Below, piece after piece: positions 22,247 to 33,318 of a DNA stretch of 64,000 bases. The notes under the pieces are model-generated. The model was given only the letters and a program-made list of their open reading frames with translations. It was not told where the DNA came from and made no database searches. The stretch is from Magnolia sinica. Its lineage: Eukaryota > Streptophyta > Magnoliopsida > Magnoliales > Magnoliaceae. Numbering within the stretch: position 1 is the first letter of the stretch; the number at the start of each line of letters is the position of its first letter. Location of the stretch: the NCBI RefSeq assembly GCF_029962835.1, contig NC_080577.1, positions 1,240,001 to 1,304,000 on the forward strand, in the 5' to 3' direction. Both the position numbers and the translations under genes were made by a program.

Positions 22247-25200
22247 TTGAGAGAGAGATAATGCAGAGGATTGAATTAAAAAAAGGAGCAGAAAAAGAAC
22301 AAAAGGAACACTGATCTGGTGAGATAGCAGAACAGTTAGGCATGTAAAAACACAAAGTTAGAGACTAGAGGTTTAACAGAATAAGTGGCCCACTCGACCA
22401 GATATGGAAGAACTTTGTGAATACACACCTGTTCTGAAGGAGAATTGGGAATGTGAATTTATAATCACATGTTTGGAGATTTTTTTAGGAGAACAAAAAT
22501 CATAATCCTAACATAGTTATTTGACCCCTGCTTTTCAACAGTAGTGCAAATTTTGCTCTGAACCTCACACAAACAGCAGTGTTCCCCACTGACTCGATAG
22601 TGGCATTGGATGGTTGGACGGGACATCAGAGCTCATCAACATTCCACAGAGTTCACCTAGCTATTGCAGGCAACCGATGTTTCTCAATTAAATGGACAGG
22701 AAGGGAGCACCTCCATCGATCATCTTATGTGTTGGTGAAGACTACTAATTTTATCCCACTCATAAAGAGTTATTCAGTTTCTCATGTTGATGTAACATGT
22801 CATTTTTAGGTTTGGTTCTTTCGCAGTTGTGCTCTTGTGTATTCTTTCACATCAATCATTAGAAAAGGCAACGTGAGATACCATGCTCTACACATTTATA
22901 GTGAGTGCCTTGAGTGCTAAGCCTCTACAAAAAGATAGCAGAACATCAAGAGAAGAATATGAAAACAATTAGCCATACAAATTTTGGGTAACTGATTAGG
23001 AACATGTCAGGACTTACGTTGGGGCAAGTTTGCCAAGACTCTCTAGCTCGTCACCGGTGGCCTCATCAAAAACCCTCCCAGAAATCTCAACGACGTAAGA
23101 TTTATTTCTGGAGGTTGGGAGTCCCCTGCTAGAAAGTAAATCCAAATCTTTCTGATGAAGCTCTCTTCCATTTACGAAAACACCAGTGTTTCCACCAGCA
23201 CAGTTCTTGGGAATAGGGTGATCAAATTCCTCAATAAATGGCTGCAGGATAGATGTGAAAGCTTTGTCAATACCACTGGAGAGAATCTTATATCGAACTG
23301 CTGATTTAATTTTTATTCAAATTCATTTAAATCATTCAAAAAGTTAGCTAGTCTCACAGGAATTATGCCAATACAGGGCCAGCCCATAACACCCCAGAAT
23401 CCAGCACAGCGATCATACCTGCTTGAAACAGATAAGAAGCACGAGACAATAAGCACTTTTGGAGGACAAATGACAATTTGAAAACAAGATGAGGTTCCTC
23501 ACATTATGGAACACAATTAGAGAGAACAAACCATATTTCCAACCAGTAAAATATTATTTCGAATGCATCATGCATGTCAAGTATCATTCTTTAGAAACAG
23601 CTACGTTTCATGTGTTTATAACATCCAACCCATCCGACAGGTTCGCCCCACCATGAAGTTCACCTAGTGCAAAAATCATGGCAACCCAATCATCTGGTCC
23701 ATGACTCGATTGGCCTGATTCATGCACTAGCCGCCAGGTGATCTTCTTTCATGATGGGTGAAACCTGTTGGACAGGTTAGATGTCATACATACATGACAC
23801 ATGGATGATTTTAGCTCAATACAATTGGATAATTTTCCAAAATAAAATGTATGTGGTATAGTGAAAACAATCTTACCAATACTGCCCAGGTTGGATTGGT
23901 CCTGCTTGCTTTTCAGCCTTCTTAACCAAATGATCTGGTATAGGTTGACCATTAACTGAGACACAGGGTTTTCCACTCTCCAATGCTTGATTAGGTCTTC
24001 CAAAATCTCTGAAGCTCTTCTTGATGAGCCCAGCAAAAAATGATTCACCACCCTTGCTGAACCAAGGCCGAACTTCTTCCTTGCTAACCTCTTCAGAATC
24101 TTGAGATATACCAGAATTTGTGAACTCATTGAATGAACAGTCTGTCTCAGTTGCTGCAGATGCATCTTTAACAGTGCTCTGTCTGGAAATGGCCTTTTTA
24201 GGAAATATCTTCTCCTTATCAGAGCGTTGGCTCCTGCTTCCCTTCCCCGACCTGCTCACTAATGGATTTGTAGGAGAGTATTCAAAAGGCTCCCGAAGAG
24301 GAGATCCTGGAACTGATGAAGCCTTCTCCACCTTCAATGGTAGCTCTGCGGAGTTGGGCACATCTCTTGGAGTAACCATGCTGTCAGGGCTTTCCTCATG
24401 CTCTGAGGAACTGGATGACGAAGAAAGCTCTTGCATTTTTTCAGACTTGCCCAACTTCAGCAAGCGGTCCATTCCTGTTGCACCATCACCAACCAAAGAG
24501 AAAGGAGGAGACAAAACAGCCTTGGTGCCTGAAGATTGGATGATATTACTCGAGTTATCAGAAGAACAATCTATCATCCTTTCAGCATTTTTCCCATCTG
24601 AGCTTAAACCTTCTTTCATCATATCACGAGAAAAAGTATTGGCCTCCACTTCTAGACGTTGGGTTAGGGAAGGCTTATTGTTATCCACGGGTAGGGTCTG
24701 GGTTGGTGAAGGCATGGAAAAAATAAGCCTTTTTCCTTCAAGATTATATGAAATCACCTTAGAGCATGTCCCACAACGCAGCTTACCCTGATTCTTATCT
24801 ATTGACAAAAGTTTTTTAGGAAGTTGCAGCAATTCGAAGCAATTACAGCATGTGACAAAAGGAGCACCACCGGCCAATGGTTGGCAACTACGCTCCTTTC
24901 CCTCTGTGATCACAGTCCGCTGTGGATGTGGCCTCTTAAAACCACCCATTCCCGACACGAGATCACTCGGCATTCTTGCATGGGGCTGCGGTTCCCGGGA
25001 ATAGAGACATGCATTGGCACCTCGAAGGTTATAATCCCCCAAACCGGGTCGACCATGACCATCAAGGTGTGGCCTCCTAAAACCACCCATATCCGACTCG
25101 AGATTAATTGGCATTCTTGCACCGGGCTGTGGTTCACGGGAACAAAGCTGAGCATTGGCACCTCGAAGATCATAATCCCCCAGACCAGGTGGACCATGGC

Positions 25201-26652
25201 CATCAAGATGATACAACATGTCACTGTTTGCAGCATTTGGTAACCGCTGATTGCGCAAAATAGCAGGAGGAACCTGTGCAGCCACTGGCCACTGTCTGTT
25301 GTAGCAATGCAAACATGAGCAAGGGGGTTCGTCATAAAAGGCATTCTGAGGGTATGGAATGGTGGGATCGGGGCCAATGTCCATATATTGTCCAGCAAGG
25401 TAATCGTTCACTGGTCTATGTGGGTAGTGATAGGCTTGGTGGAAATCTCTTCTGGGCATTCGAGGCCCAAGCGGCTGCCCATATCCCAGAATCTCATTCG
25501 GGGCATGCATCTGAGAATAGAATTTCTGTACATGCAGATCGCTTTGATTCATCAAAGGAACAGGATCATGGTTGAAGCGTGGCAGTCTCCGGATATGGTT
25601 ACCCCTACTTGCCTGGGACGAACCTTCCATAGACCACGTATCAGAACCATTATAAGGATTTGGAGGAACTATCCTTCTATTACTAGGAAGAAACCGTTCC
25701 TTCGGTTGGTCTGATGCATCAGATGATCGAGTAAGCCGATCCCTCAGCTCATCGAGCTGTCTCAGAATCTCTGCTCGGTCTTGCTCAAGAGACTTGACCT
25801 TATCTGACCCATCCAGGTGGCTCTGATTCTTGATCTGATCGCCGTACCGGTAGGCAGAATCGAGGTGGTAGTTTGACGCACCTTCATCAGAATAGGGAGA
25901 AAACCTCACACCTTCTGCAACAGCTCTAGGCATTCTCCAAGGCACCCCGGTTGTATCTTCAATCTGGCGAAATCTCCGAAACCCAGTTGTATCTTCAATC
26001 TGGGCTTTGGGGACTACATTCTCTTCTGCGTATTTTGCCATCAATCCATCCGAATTCAATCCGAGATCGCCCCGGATGGCCCAGTTCTCCATGGGAGCTT
26101 TGGAGGGACGCCGATATCTACCTCGATCATAACTAGAAGGTTTGGATTCGAGACCACCGATACCATTGGAATCATTTAGAAACTCCTTATTTTCACTTAT
26201 AGATGATGAACTGCTATGTGCATCAGCAGTTCTTTCTGGCAAGACCCTATCTTTTCGCCTGAATTCAACCCCATCACTCTCTTGATCCGTCTCCGACATT
26301 TCATTCGAACCAATTCCCCTTTTTTCAGAAAATTTCTCAGAATTCTCGCTGACTCTAACCTTTTCTTCATCAGATTTTTCCGAGGAAACATCTGATCTTA
26401 CATATAATTGGTTTTTCGCTGTAATAAAAAAATTAAAAAATAAATAAATTTTAAAAAAAGAGTACTCACAATCTACCAAAAAACATAAAATCCAAAAAAG
26501 AACGGGGAAAAAAAAAGAACAAGGGAAAATAGCTTACCTAGAAGAGTAGCATTGCATCCACCGCATCGATAGACAGGAGTATTTGGGGGCTCTGGAAGAA
26601 GCTTCTCGCACTTAGGGCAACGAACTACTCGAACTTTCCCACCATCCGCCAT
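21488..26652 (-). CDS. EDR4/DUF3133-family zinc-ribbon protein with extra-large-G-like C-terminus, 5 exons
   Basis: Exons 26652-26538, 26418-23877, 23418-23358, 23241-23018 and 21542-21488 join in frame to 998 residues. The N-terminal zinc ribbon has C12, C15, C30 and C33 (VRCPKCEKLLPE..YRCGGC). A predicted helix, EQDRAEILRQLDELRDRL, lies at about 245-272. A second zinc ribbon of the DUF3133 type (CCNCFELLQLPKK..LRCGTCSK) lies at about 560-590. The C-terminus reads YWYDRCAGFWGVMG..FVNGRELHQKDLDLL..GKLAP, like the plant 'extra-large G-like' DUF3133 proteins. Known: Arabidopsis EDR4 restrains salicylic-acid-dependent resistance to powdery mildew, binds clathrin heavy chain 2 and affects EDR1 localisation. 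Inferred: a related trafficking or immunity role; the length suggests a long paralogue rather than EDR4 itself. Odd: two in-frame tandem duplications in exon 2 (47 and 12 residues). Confidence 0.9.
22201..22399 (-). mobile_element. 5'-truncated non-LTR retrotransposon (LINE or SINE) in EDR4-like intron 4
   Basis: A long T run at the left, about 22200-22248 (a poly-A tail read on the minus strand), is followed by ~150 bases of unidentified sequence. The whole segment is bracketed by a perfect 17-base direct repeat, AGATATGGAAGAACTTT (22184-22200 and 22400-22416). This is the signature of LINE-machinery insertion. No coding remnant is seen. Confidence 0.75.
23018..23241 (-). CDS. EDR4-like exon 4
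   Basis: Acceptor CCTGCAG|CCATTTATTG, donor CCCAAC|GTAAGT. It encodes PFIEEFDHPIPKNCAGG, FVNGRELHQKDLDLL and SLGKLAP plus two bases of the next Thr codon. The phases match both neighbours. Confidence 0.9.
23358..23418 (-). CDS. EDR4-like exon 3 (61 bases)
   Basis: Acceptor AAGCAG|GTATGATCG, donor ATTCCT|GTGAGA. It encodes YDRCAGFWGVMGWPCIGIIP; the first G completes the Trp codon split at the end of exon 2. Recognised by the conserved FWGVMG motif. Confidence 0.88.
23877..26418 (-). CDS. EDR4-like exon 2 (large central exon)
   Basis: Acceptor TTACAG|CGAAAAACC, donor CAGTATTG|GTAAGA. 2,542 bases without a stop encode residues 39-885: the acidic/serine-rich N-part, the predicted helix, the two tandem duplications, the DUF3133 ribbon and the basic stretch SFFAGLIKKSFRDFG. 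Confidence 0.92.
24928..25209 (-). repeat. 141-bp in-frame tandem duplication inside EDR4-like exon 2
   Basis: Two adjacent 141-base units (24928-25068 and 25069-25209) encode 47-residue repeats, residues ~442-536. Both contain LDGHG.PGLGDY.LRGANA, CSREPQP or YSREPQP, ARMP, and GGF.RPH. The units have diverged at both DNA and protein level, so the duplication is not recent, and the frame is kept. Confidence 0.9.
25947..26000 (-). repeat. 36-bp in-frame tandem repeat inside EDR4-like exon 2
   Basis: IEDTTGFRRFRQ is followed at once by a second IEDTTG (residues ~179-196). At DNA level GTTGTATCTTCAATCTGG occurs twice, 36 bases apart. Confidence 0.85.
26538..26652 (-). CDS. EDR4-like exon 1 (N-terminal zinc ribbon)
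   Basis: ATG at 26652 (MADGGKVRVVRCPKCEK). The exon ends CTTCTAG|GTAAGC in phase 1 after 38 codons plus one base. It carries the complete first four-cysteine ribbon, and the start fits the family, in which this ribbon begins within the first few residues. Confidence 0.9.
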
Positions 26653-27310
26653 TAAAAAAAAAAAAAAAAACTTCAAACAGATAAATCTCTCAAAAAGATT
26701 CAATTTTTCTGAAAAAAATGGCGTCTGAAACAGCTGGAAGCAAAGAACCCCCACAAATCCGCCATTACTCTCAAATGCAACTCTGAAAAGCCTGGGGGGG
26801 GGGGGGGGGAGAGAGAGAGAGAGTCCCTGTTTACTTCATCGAATGCTGCAATTTGAAAGATGATATTCCAGCATTTTAAAGCATTCTAAAACAGAAGAGA
26901 AATCGAAACTCAGGAAAATCAGAAAACCGTTGCAATCTGCAGAGAGAGAGAGAGAGAGATGAATGAAAGACACAGAAGCTTTTAAGATGCGATTTTCCCG
27001 ATGAGAGAGAGAGAGGAGTAGAGAGGGAGAGGGAGAGAGAGGAATGAGTGGGATCGATTTCCAAAGAGACGCAGAGAAAAGAGAGCTGAAAGAGGTAATG
27101 GCATCGAATCGTCCAAAAAGAACTGGGTTTCCGTCTTCCTGCATAAATCGGCGATTCAAGGATATGTAGAAAATCGCCAAACGCGTAGATGGGACGGAAA
27201 GAGGTCGCTCTCCATCCGTCGTGTAACGATGTCTGTCTGTTCTTCGCTTGGAAACTGGTGTCTCCAAGTTTACGTCCCAAAATATAGATTGGTTGAACAA
27301 TCCTGATCTC
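26653..27310 (-). promoter_or_regulatory. 5' UTR and promoter region of the EDR4-like gene
   Basis: Directly upstream of the ATG lie an A17 run (T on the sense strand) and a 16-base G run at 26794-26809 joined to (GA)n at 26810-26823, with further GA tracts at 26940-26959 and 27002-27015. On the sense strand these are CT-rich tracts and a C16 run, the CT-rich type common in plant 5' leaders. I could not place a TATA box. Confidence 0.5.
26794..26823. repeat. G16 homopolymer joined to (GA)n
   Basis: Sixteen consecutive G followed by seven GA units. A run this long is hard to sequence correctly and can form quadruplex structure. On the gene's sense strand it is C16. Confidence 0.95.
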
Positions 27311-27612
27311 TGATTCACCGAAACTTATACCACTGAATACTTTCCATTTAACCGTTCAATATATCTCTACCAATCTGATAATAAATACCCTAATAGGAAT
27401 AATTTTTTGTTAGACATACATCTGAACAGGTCCAGATATTTTGGACAGTTTAATTTAAATTATTACAAAGGACGTGTGGAATTTTAAGTATTTTCTAAGT
27501 TCCTGTGTATCTTCCATCATACTCTGCCAGAGTATCATACGCTATATATATATATTTTATTTTTTTTACTGTAGCTCGGTTCCAAGTGGACGCGGATTGT
27601 CTGCACCCCCGC

Positions 27613-28107
27613 TAGAGGTGTACACGAACCGAGTTAGCTCGGTTAGCTCGCTCGACTTGACTCAAAAAAGGACGAGTCGGTTCGAAGCTGAGTTTGAGCC
27701 AAGTTAAGCTGATTTTTAAATTCAAAAATGAGTTCGAGCCAAGTTCAAGTTAGCCTTAGCTCAACTCAACTCGGATCGATTGAACCAGCTCAGTAACTCA
27801 TTTACTGCAATATTAATGTTCCTCACCAAGTGTTTGATGAAATGACTCAACAAAGTGTGGCTGGTGGCAAGTAAGGTATGTATATGAAACAAATATCATT
27901 TTTTTTCTTAATTTTTATGTTGCTTAATAAGTGTTTGTGAAAATACTGCAAAGGCAAACTTGGCTCGAATTGGCACGAGCTGCTGACTGAACCAAGCCGA
28001 GTTGGCCAGTCAGGCTCTAGGATTGAGCCGAGCCGAGTTCAACCTAGGGTCAGCTAGTGGCCGAGCCGAGGCCAGCTCGACTCGGTTCGACTCCATGTAC
28101 ACCCCTA
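27613..28107. mobile_element. hAT-type MITE, copy 1
   Basis: Ends TAGAGGTGTACA and TGTACACCCCTA form terminal inverted repeats that continue into GAACCGAG..CTCGGTT arms; 495 bases, no transposase. The interior words AGTGTTTGATGAAATGACTC and GGTATGTATATGAAAC are shared with the copy at 33319. The flanks share CCCCCG but give no clean 8-base duplication. Confidence 0.75.
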
Positions 28108-29175
28108 CCCCCGGCCACACAGGAAGTTCCTGTGATTAGAAGTTTTGAAGATGGGTGTGACAAATTCTTTTCATCCACTGGTTTCTCCATATCACATTAG
28201 TACATGTCTAAAAATAAGGTAGATCCAAAACTACATGTAATGAAAATGGAAAGTATAATATTCAAAACTTCTGGAAGTTGACCATGATGGTTATATGCCA
28301 TCTAAACCATTCATAAGGTTATTACCCCTCAAATAAACTCTAGGTACAAATATTAGTGATCATTCAATCCCAACTAACCAGGAAAATATAAGTAGAATGG
28401 GAATAAGGGATAACCATCTCTTCAAAGTACAATGGGCAGGGAGAGATAAATAGCAATGGTCCATCCAGTCGGCCTCTTGTACAGTTATTTTGATTGTTCC
28501 ATCAGTGTTATTTTGATATCATTGGTCATATAAGTTTGGATCCACTAGATGGATGGCTTTGATTTGAGTATGTCTTTGTTATGCAGGTGGCGGAGAAACG
28601 CAATATGTCACTGAACTGTAAGTTGGACCCCAAATGCAAATCACCTCAGTTGGTGTCTCCTTCCTTTAATGTGTTTGCCACTTGAATGGATCTCATATGG
28701 AGGGACAAGATTAAAGAATATGGGAGGATTCCGAGTTCAAAATATGGAATGGGCGCACTTACAGATATCTATTTGCATCAAACATGCCAATTGTGGTGTT
28801 AGAACTGTTCTCATTCAAAAGGGAAAATCTTGAATTAATATCTCAGTTTCAATTCAAATATGGTTTTGTTTCGCCTTTCCTGATTTTGAGAAGGGTTTTT
28901 TGTAAAGAAAAGGACAAAAATAAAAAAGCTTATATCAAAAGAAATGCACTCAGTAACCGACATATATGTAACATTCAAAACACACGCAGTTAACCATGTT
29001 GGAGTGTTAAAGTCCATTGACATACATTGATACACCATCATTTGATGGCTCAAGCTTTTAGCAAAAGTGGTTGTTTTACATGATATCAAAGCAGAATATT
29101 AAGTAGAATATCAAAGTAAATATCAAGCAGAATGTCAAGCGTTCAAATCCTGAAATAGCAAATATTCCTCTCTAA

Positions 29176-29438
29176 GAGCTTATTTGAATACCACCAAATA
29201 AGTTACTTTTTTTTTACTTAAAAGTCACTTCAATTAAATGTTTTTTAAAAAACTTATTTATTCTTCATAAACTGTTGAAGAAAAGCATAAGCTACTAAGA
29301 GAGGCAAAGGAGAGGAGAAGTTTGACAAGTAAGTTCGATAGTAAATATACTTATGTTCTTAATATGTAGAAACTAAGATAAATTATTTGTGGCATAAGTA
29401 ATTACTTATATTAAGCAACTTATGATCCAAACATGCCC
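29176..29438. mobile_element. PIF/Harbinger-like MITE
   Basis: Imperfect terminal inverted repeats (GAGCTTATTTG and CCAAACATGCCC) lie between TAA trinucleotides at both ends, the target duplication of PIF/Harbinger elements. 263 bases, A/T-rich, non-coding. The repeats have diverged. Confidence 0.5.
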
Positions 29439-30664
29439 TAATTGAACTATGGTTATGCTAAAAAGATAAATGGAAAGTATTGGAGCTACGAAAAGCAAGC
29501 TAGTCCACTCATCAAATGGGCCATATGTGTACCTTGAGACTACTTTGGCTTTTGTTTACTTAACTAGCCATATTTATTGACTTTTCTTAAAGAAGACAAG
29601 AAGAAACACATTAGAATTTTAGGAGTTTTAGGGCACTGTTTTGTTGAAAATAGACAAATAGATGCCTTCTGACTTTTATAAGAGCCACTAATTATATGTG
29701 AGGAAAGAAGCAATGATAATTTGGGGAGTAATTTGATACTCTGGCAGACATAACATTTCATACATACATGTGGCATGCATCAACTCCTATAACCTCTGAC
29801 TCCTAGGCACTTGTTTGTAGAAATAGAATCGTTGGATATTCACAATTTTAAACTGTCCAATATAAATGTCCAACAGGTAGGTAGTAAGTAATTAAATAAG
29901 ATTATTTTTTATTTAATGATGCATCTAAATCGGGACCCACAATTTTGACAGTTTAAATTTGAGTAGCTTTTATTCCACGTATGCTATCACAATCTACTTG
30001 AGTCCTTTACTTGGTAAATCCATGATGGGGCCCACAGCTGAAACAACGATTGATCTGGACCATTCATTCGACAGGCCACACGGTTTTTGGACGAGACGAT
30101 CTATCCATTTGCTTGTTGACCTTCAAACATTCTAGGAAAAGTGGTGAGGTGTCATATTGGGGGGAAATTGGACGGCTAGATTGTTCGATTGATATGATCT
30201 TTACGCTCTACATTTGGTTGTGTTTCAAGCCGCACACACATCGATCGCAAGCTTGAAACGTAATTTAATGGGAATGGCAGCACAAAAGGATCAACCAACG
30301 AGCGTTGTGATACCAACCGCCAGCATTTGAAATCTTTGAAAAAACTCCTGACAAATAATACTTAACATTTATTTATTGATTGTTTTCTGCAAGTCAACTA
30401 ATTGACTATGTAATGCTGCTTTTACACGCATGCCCGAATGACATAATACGATTTAAATCACTGTCTGGGGATTATTTGATACTCTGGCAGAGAACCACGG
30501 TTCATACTCAGAAATTTAGAAATGCACACCTGGCAAGCATTAACCCAAATTGAACAGACCAAACTAACGGACCCACTCAGTACCAAGGTCGGACTAGTCT
30601 GTTTGGTGCACATTTGTTTGCGGACCTAAACCGTCTAACAACGCACCTAAAACAACCAAGCTCT

Positions 30665-30980
30665 GTGGGGGCCACCATATTATACATTAAAAATAAAATA
30701 AAATAAAATAAAAATCTACTCCATCCATCAAGTGATAATGCAGGACTATTTGCACCATCCATGAAAATATCATCTTGGTAAAGAACTCAATCCAACCACG
30801 TCATTAGCAACAGTATAAAACTTTTCCAAAAACCTGTAAGTTTACTTGGGCGGTTTGCAGTTTTTTTTTTTTAATCTTTTCTTTATTCCAGTGACTTACA
30901 CCATGGTGGCCTCACAAGTAAACTTCTAGTTGGCATCCCATCCTCATTATTTCCTATGGTGTGGCCCATGTGAGATTATA
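30665..30980. repeat. Degenerate family D-like segment
   Basis: It contains GTGGGGGCCACCATATTATA near the left and TATGGTGTGGCCCATGTGAG further right, both family D words, but the terminal arms are not clear. Confidence 0.35.
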
Positions 30981-32144
30981 GATTGGATGATTTTTGTCCC
31001 AAGGCATACAAATCATGAGAGGATGTATCCTAATACATGTACCCCAGAGCTTGGGTTGTTTTAGGCACTAGTATTAGACAAGGATTATGTGCTACTCTTG
31101 CATGGATTGGAAAACCAACCTAATATCATACGAGGTAATTGGACAGCGGGCCACACTGTTAGATATGGAGCACACATGCCTGTTTGAGACTCTCACCGCA
31201 TCAAGGTTGGACGGAGCTCAGTCCAAGGAAGAAGCGTACTCAATCCGCACCCTCGTATAGTCCACTCCGGTCACTAGCTTGTGGGCATTTGGATTTTTTT
31301 TATTTCCTTCGTTTTTAACCATCTAATAAATATCCACCTACCAGATGACTAATTAATTAAATAAATGTAATTTTAGTCGATGATACGTTTGGGATGCCAC
31401 GCACGCAATTTCTAAGTGCCAGCTACTTCTGCTTCTACCTCAACTGCAGCTTCTTCACCAAGAAACAAGGGGGAAAAAAAAAAAAGAAAGTACATCACAA
31501 GTTGAATTATTTTAAATATAAATGAGGCTGTAAGTTGTAAGATTAGTTGTAGGTACAATATTATATACTTATGAAGGTCCACTCTAGTCTAACCCGTCAT
31601 GTGATGAACCATTCATGGTTCGTTGCCCTGCCACCACTCATATGGTTGTATGGTTGGTGAATCTCAACCTTCTATCTGGTGGGCTTGGCTTTGGATTACT
31701 CATGGTGGAAGGATGAGCACCAGGCGTGATGTCCTTGCTGTCCAAATTGTGCCCTTCAAATGGGCGGTGAATTAAAAAGAGGGTTAATTGTCCATATTCA
31801 GAGGGGAAAGTCTATTCATCGGATCGCTGGGATTCAACATCGGTGTGGTTTTTGTACTGTAGGCTTTCTGCATTATGGCCCACCAGACGGACAGTCTAGA
31901 TTCATCAATGGTATATCTTTGCCCACCGTGGACCCGCATGATAGAACCAAGCTTACTTATTTGGCAATATAATAACAATGTTCATTCATCCAGGAGGCGT
32001 AATGGAATGCTATCCCCATTACCGGTAGTCATAAGTACAGCTATGATAGCCCCATCATCTTCTGCCCGACCATAGATATGGGATACAGCTAAAAGACAAG
32101 CCAGCTAATGGACATTTTACACGTTGTTTGTGAATACTCTTGAG

Positions 32145-33318
32145 ATTTGATAATCTCCAATTATATATTTATAATTATTGTAAAATAGAAGGAAATCGGA
32201 AATCAAAAAAATATAATATTAGGTACAGGCTGAAGGATGTGTGATCACGTTGTCTTTAAAGCTTTATTTGTCCATTTTGAAAATTATTGAGATTGTTAAC
32301 TAGTTGTAGGCAAATAGCTTACATAATACGATGAGCTTGTGTGTGATTTTATGTTCAGCAAGAACGAAAAATCACTAATGGAACTCTATAAATATAATTT
32401 TACTTATAGATGAAAATTAAAAAGAAAATTCTCAAATACTAATAAAAATATTTTTTTTTTTTAAATGAAGATTAATTTTATTGGATTAGAACACTAAACT
32501 GGTTTGGCTCATGTGGACCTAATAGTCTCAAGTTCATAATAAACCTATTGGCTTGATCAGATAACACTTGAAGGTTGTTGGTTTATATAAAGAATGAGTC
32601 AATTTAGTTGTGTTGATGGAATGAAACAGCCAAGTTTTGTTCACATAGACAGGGGTGGCTCGACGTTTAGGTCCATGGTCATAAACACAGTAGATCATTT
32701 CTAACTATTAGGGAGAAACTAATCAATTTTTATTTTTTATTTTTTGTAATTTCTGACCGTTTTGCATGTGGAAGACTAGCTACATACTAGCCATTTAGAC
32801 ACAATGGCAATTGTTTTTTATTGTCGGGCTAGCCACATGTAGAAGTTTCTGCATTCTCTGGTTAATTATTGTATGAGCAGTTACACCAGGACTCTTAAAC
32901 AGCTTCACAGCTCCTATATAAGGCAGAGAGATCTTTCTCAAATATCTCCCCCATAGCACTTTGAACCCAGCCACTTAACCTATCTCTCTTAACTACCATC
33001 GTACTGCGACTCGCACATACCTCGTACTAGTTCACGTAAGGTCACGAGGGAGCGACCCATTTGCGATACATGTGAAGTGTGCCATTAGCGCTTCTACAGC
33101 CACATTGCTTCCACCCTCACTTTAAGTTCAAGACTGCGCGTGTGCCACTATCGCCTCTAAAGCCACATTGCTTTCCACCCTCACTCTGAGTTCAAGAACA
33201 CATGCGTGTGTTCTAATGCAGAGCCTCGGTACTCATCTGTCTCACCAAGCAAATATTAAGGTAATCAACTCCCTACTTATTAAGATTACTTTTTTCCTCT
33301 CTTATTCAATATGATACT
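32145..33318 (+). repeat. Family A LTR-like repeat, copy 1, left part
   Basis: This ~1.2-kb segment resembles 41290-43700. Shared landmarks are AATATAATATTA..AGGCTG, GGTCCATGGTCATAAACA, GTTTTGCATGTG, TGTCGGGCTAGC, CCTATATAAGGCAGAG (a TATA-like box), CCATAGCACT, CCAGCCACTTAAC, GAGGGAGCGACCCATTT and CTCACCAAGCAAATATTAA. The TATA box with non-coding surroundings suggests an LTR; no pol was found. A hAT MITE interrupts it at 33319, and it resumes at 33937 and again at 37594. Confidence 0.65.
33311..33318. repeat. Left 8-bp target duplication of hAT MITE copy 2
   Basis: ATGATACT here and at 33937-33944, perfect. It also matches the uninterrupted family A sequence expected at this point, which copies 2 and 3 show in related form. 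Confidence 0.9.

Larger units (their letters stand above)
28108..32144. other. Intergenic sequence, mostly unrecognised
   Basis: No gene is supported. Recognisable items are a MITE at 29176-29438, a PBS-like string (ATGATATCAAAGCAGAAT) near 29079, two copies of GATACTCTGGCAGA (near 29740 and 30480) and a family D-like segment near 30665-30980. The rest shows nothing I can name. Confidence 0.5.

Noticed and set aside
24120-24791. 223-codon open frame on the plus strand opposite EDR4-like exon 2
   Set aside because: It lies entirely antisense to a long, well-supported exon and has no family features, so it is a shadow frame.
26836-27318. Two overlapping long frames upstream of the EDR4-like gene (LSLSLS-rich)
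   Set aside because: They are driven by GA/CT microsatellites in the 5' region and have no protein features.
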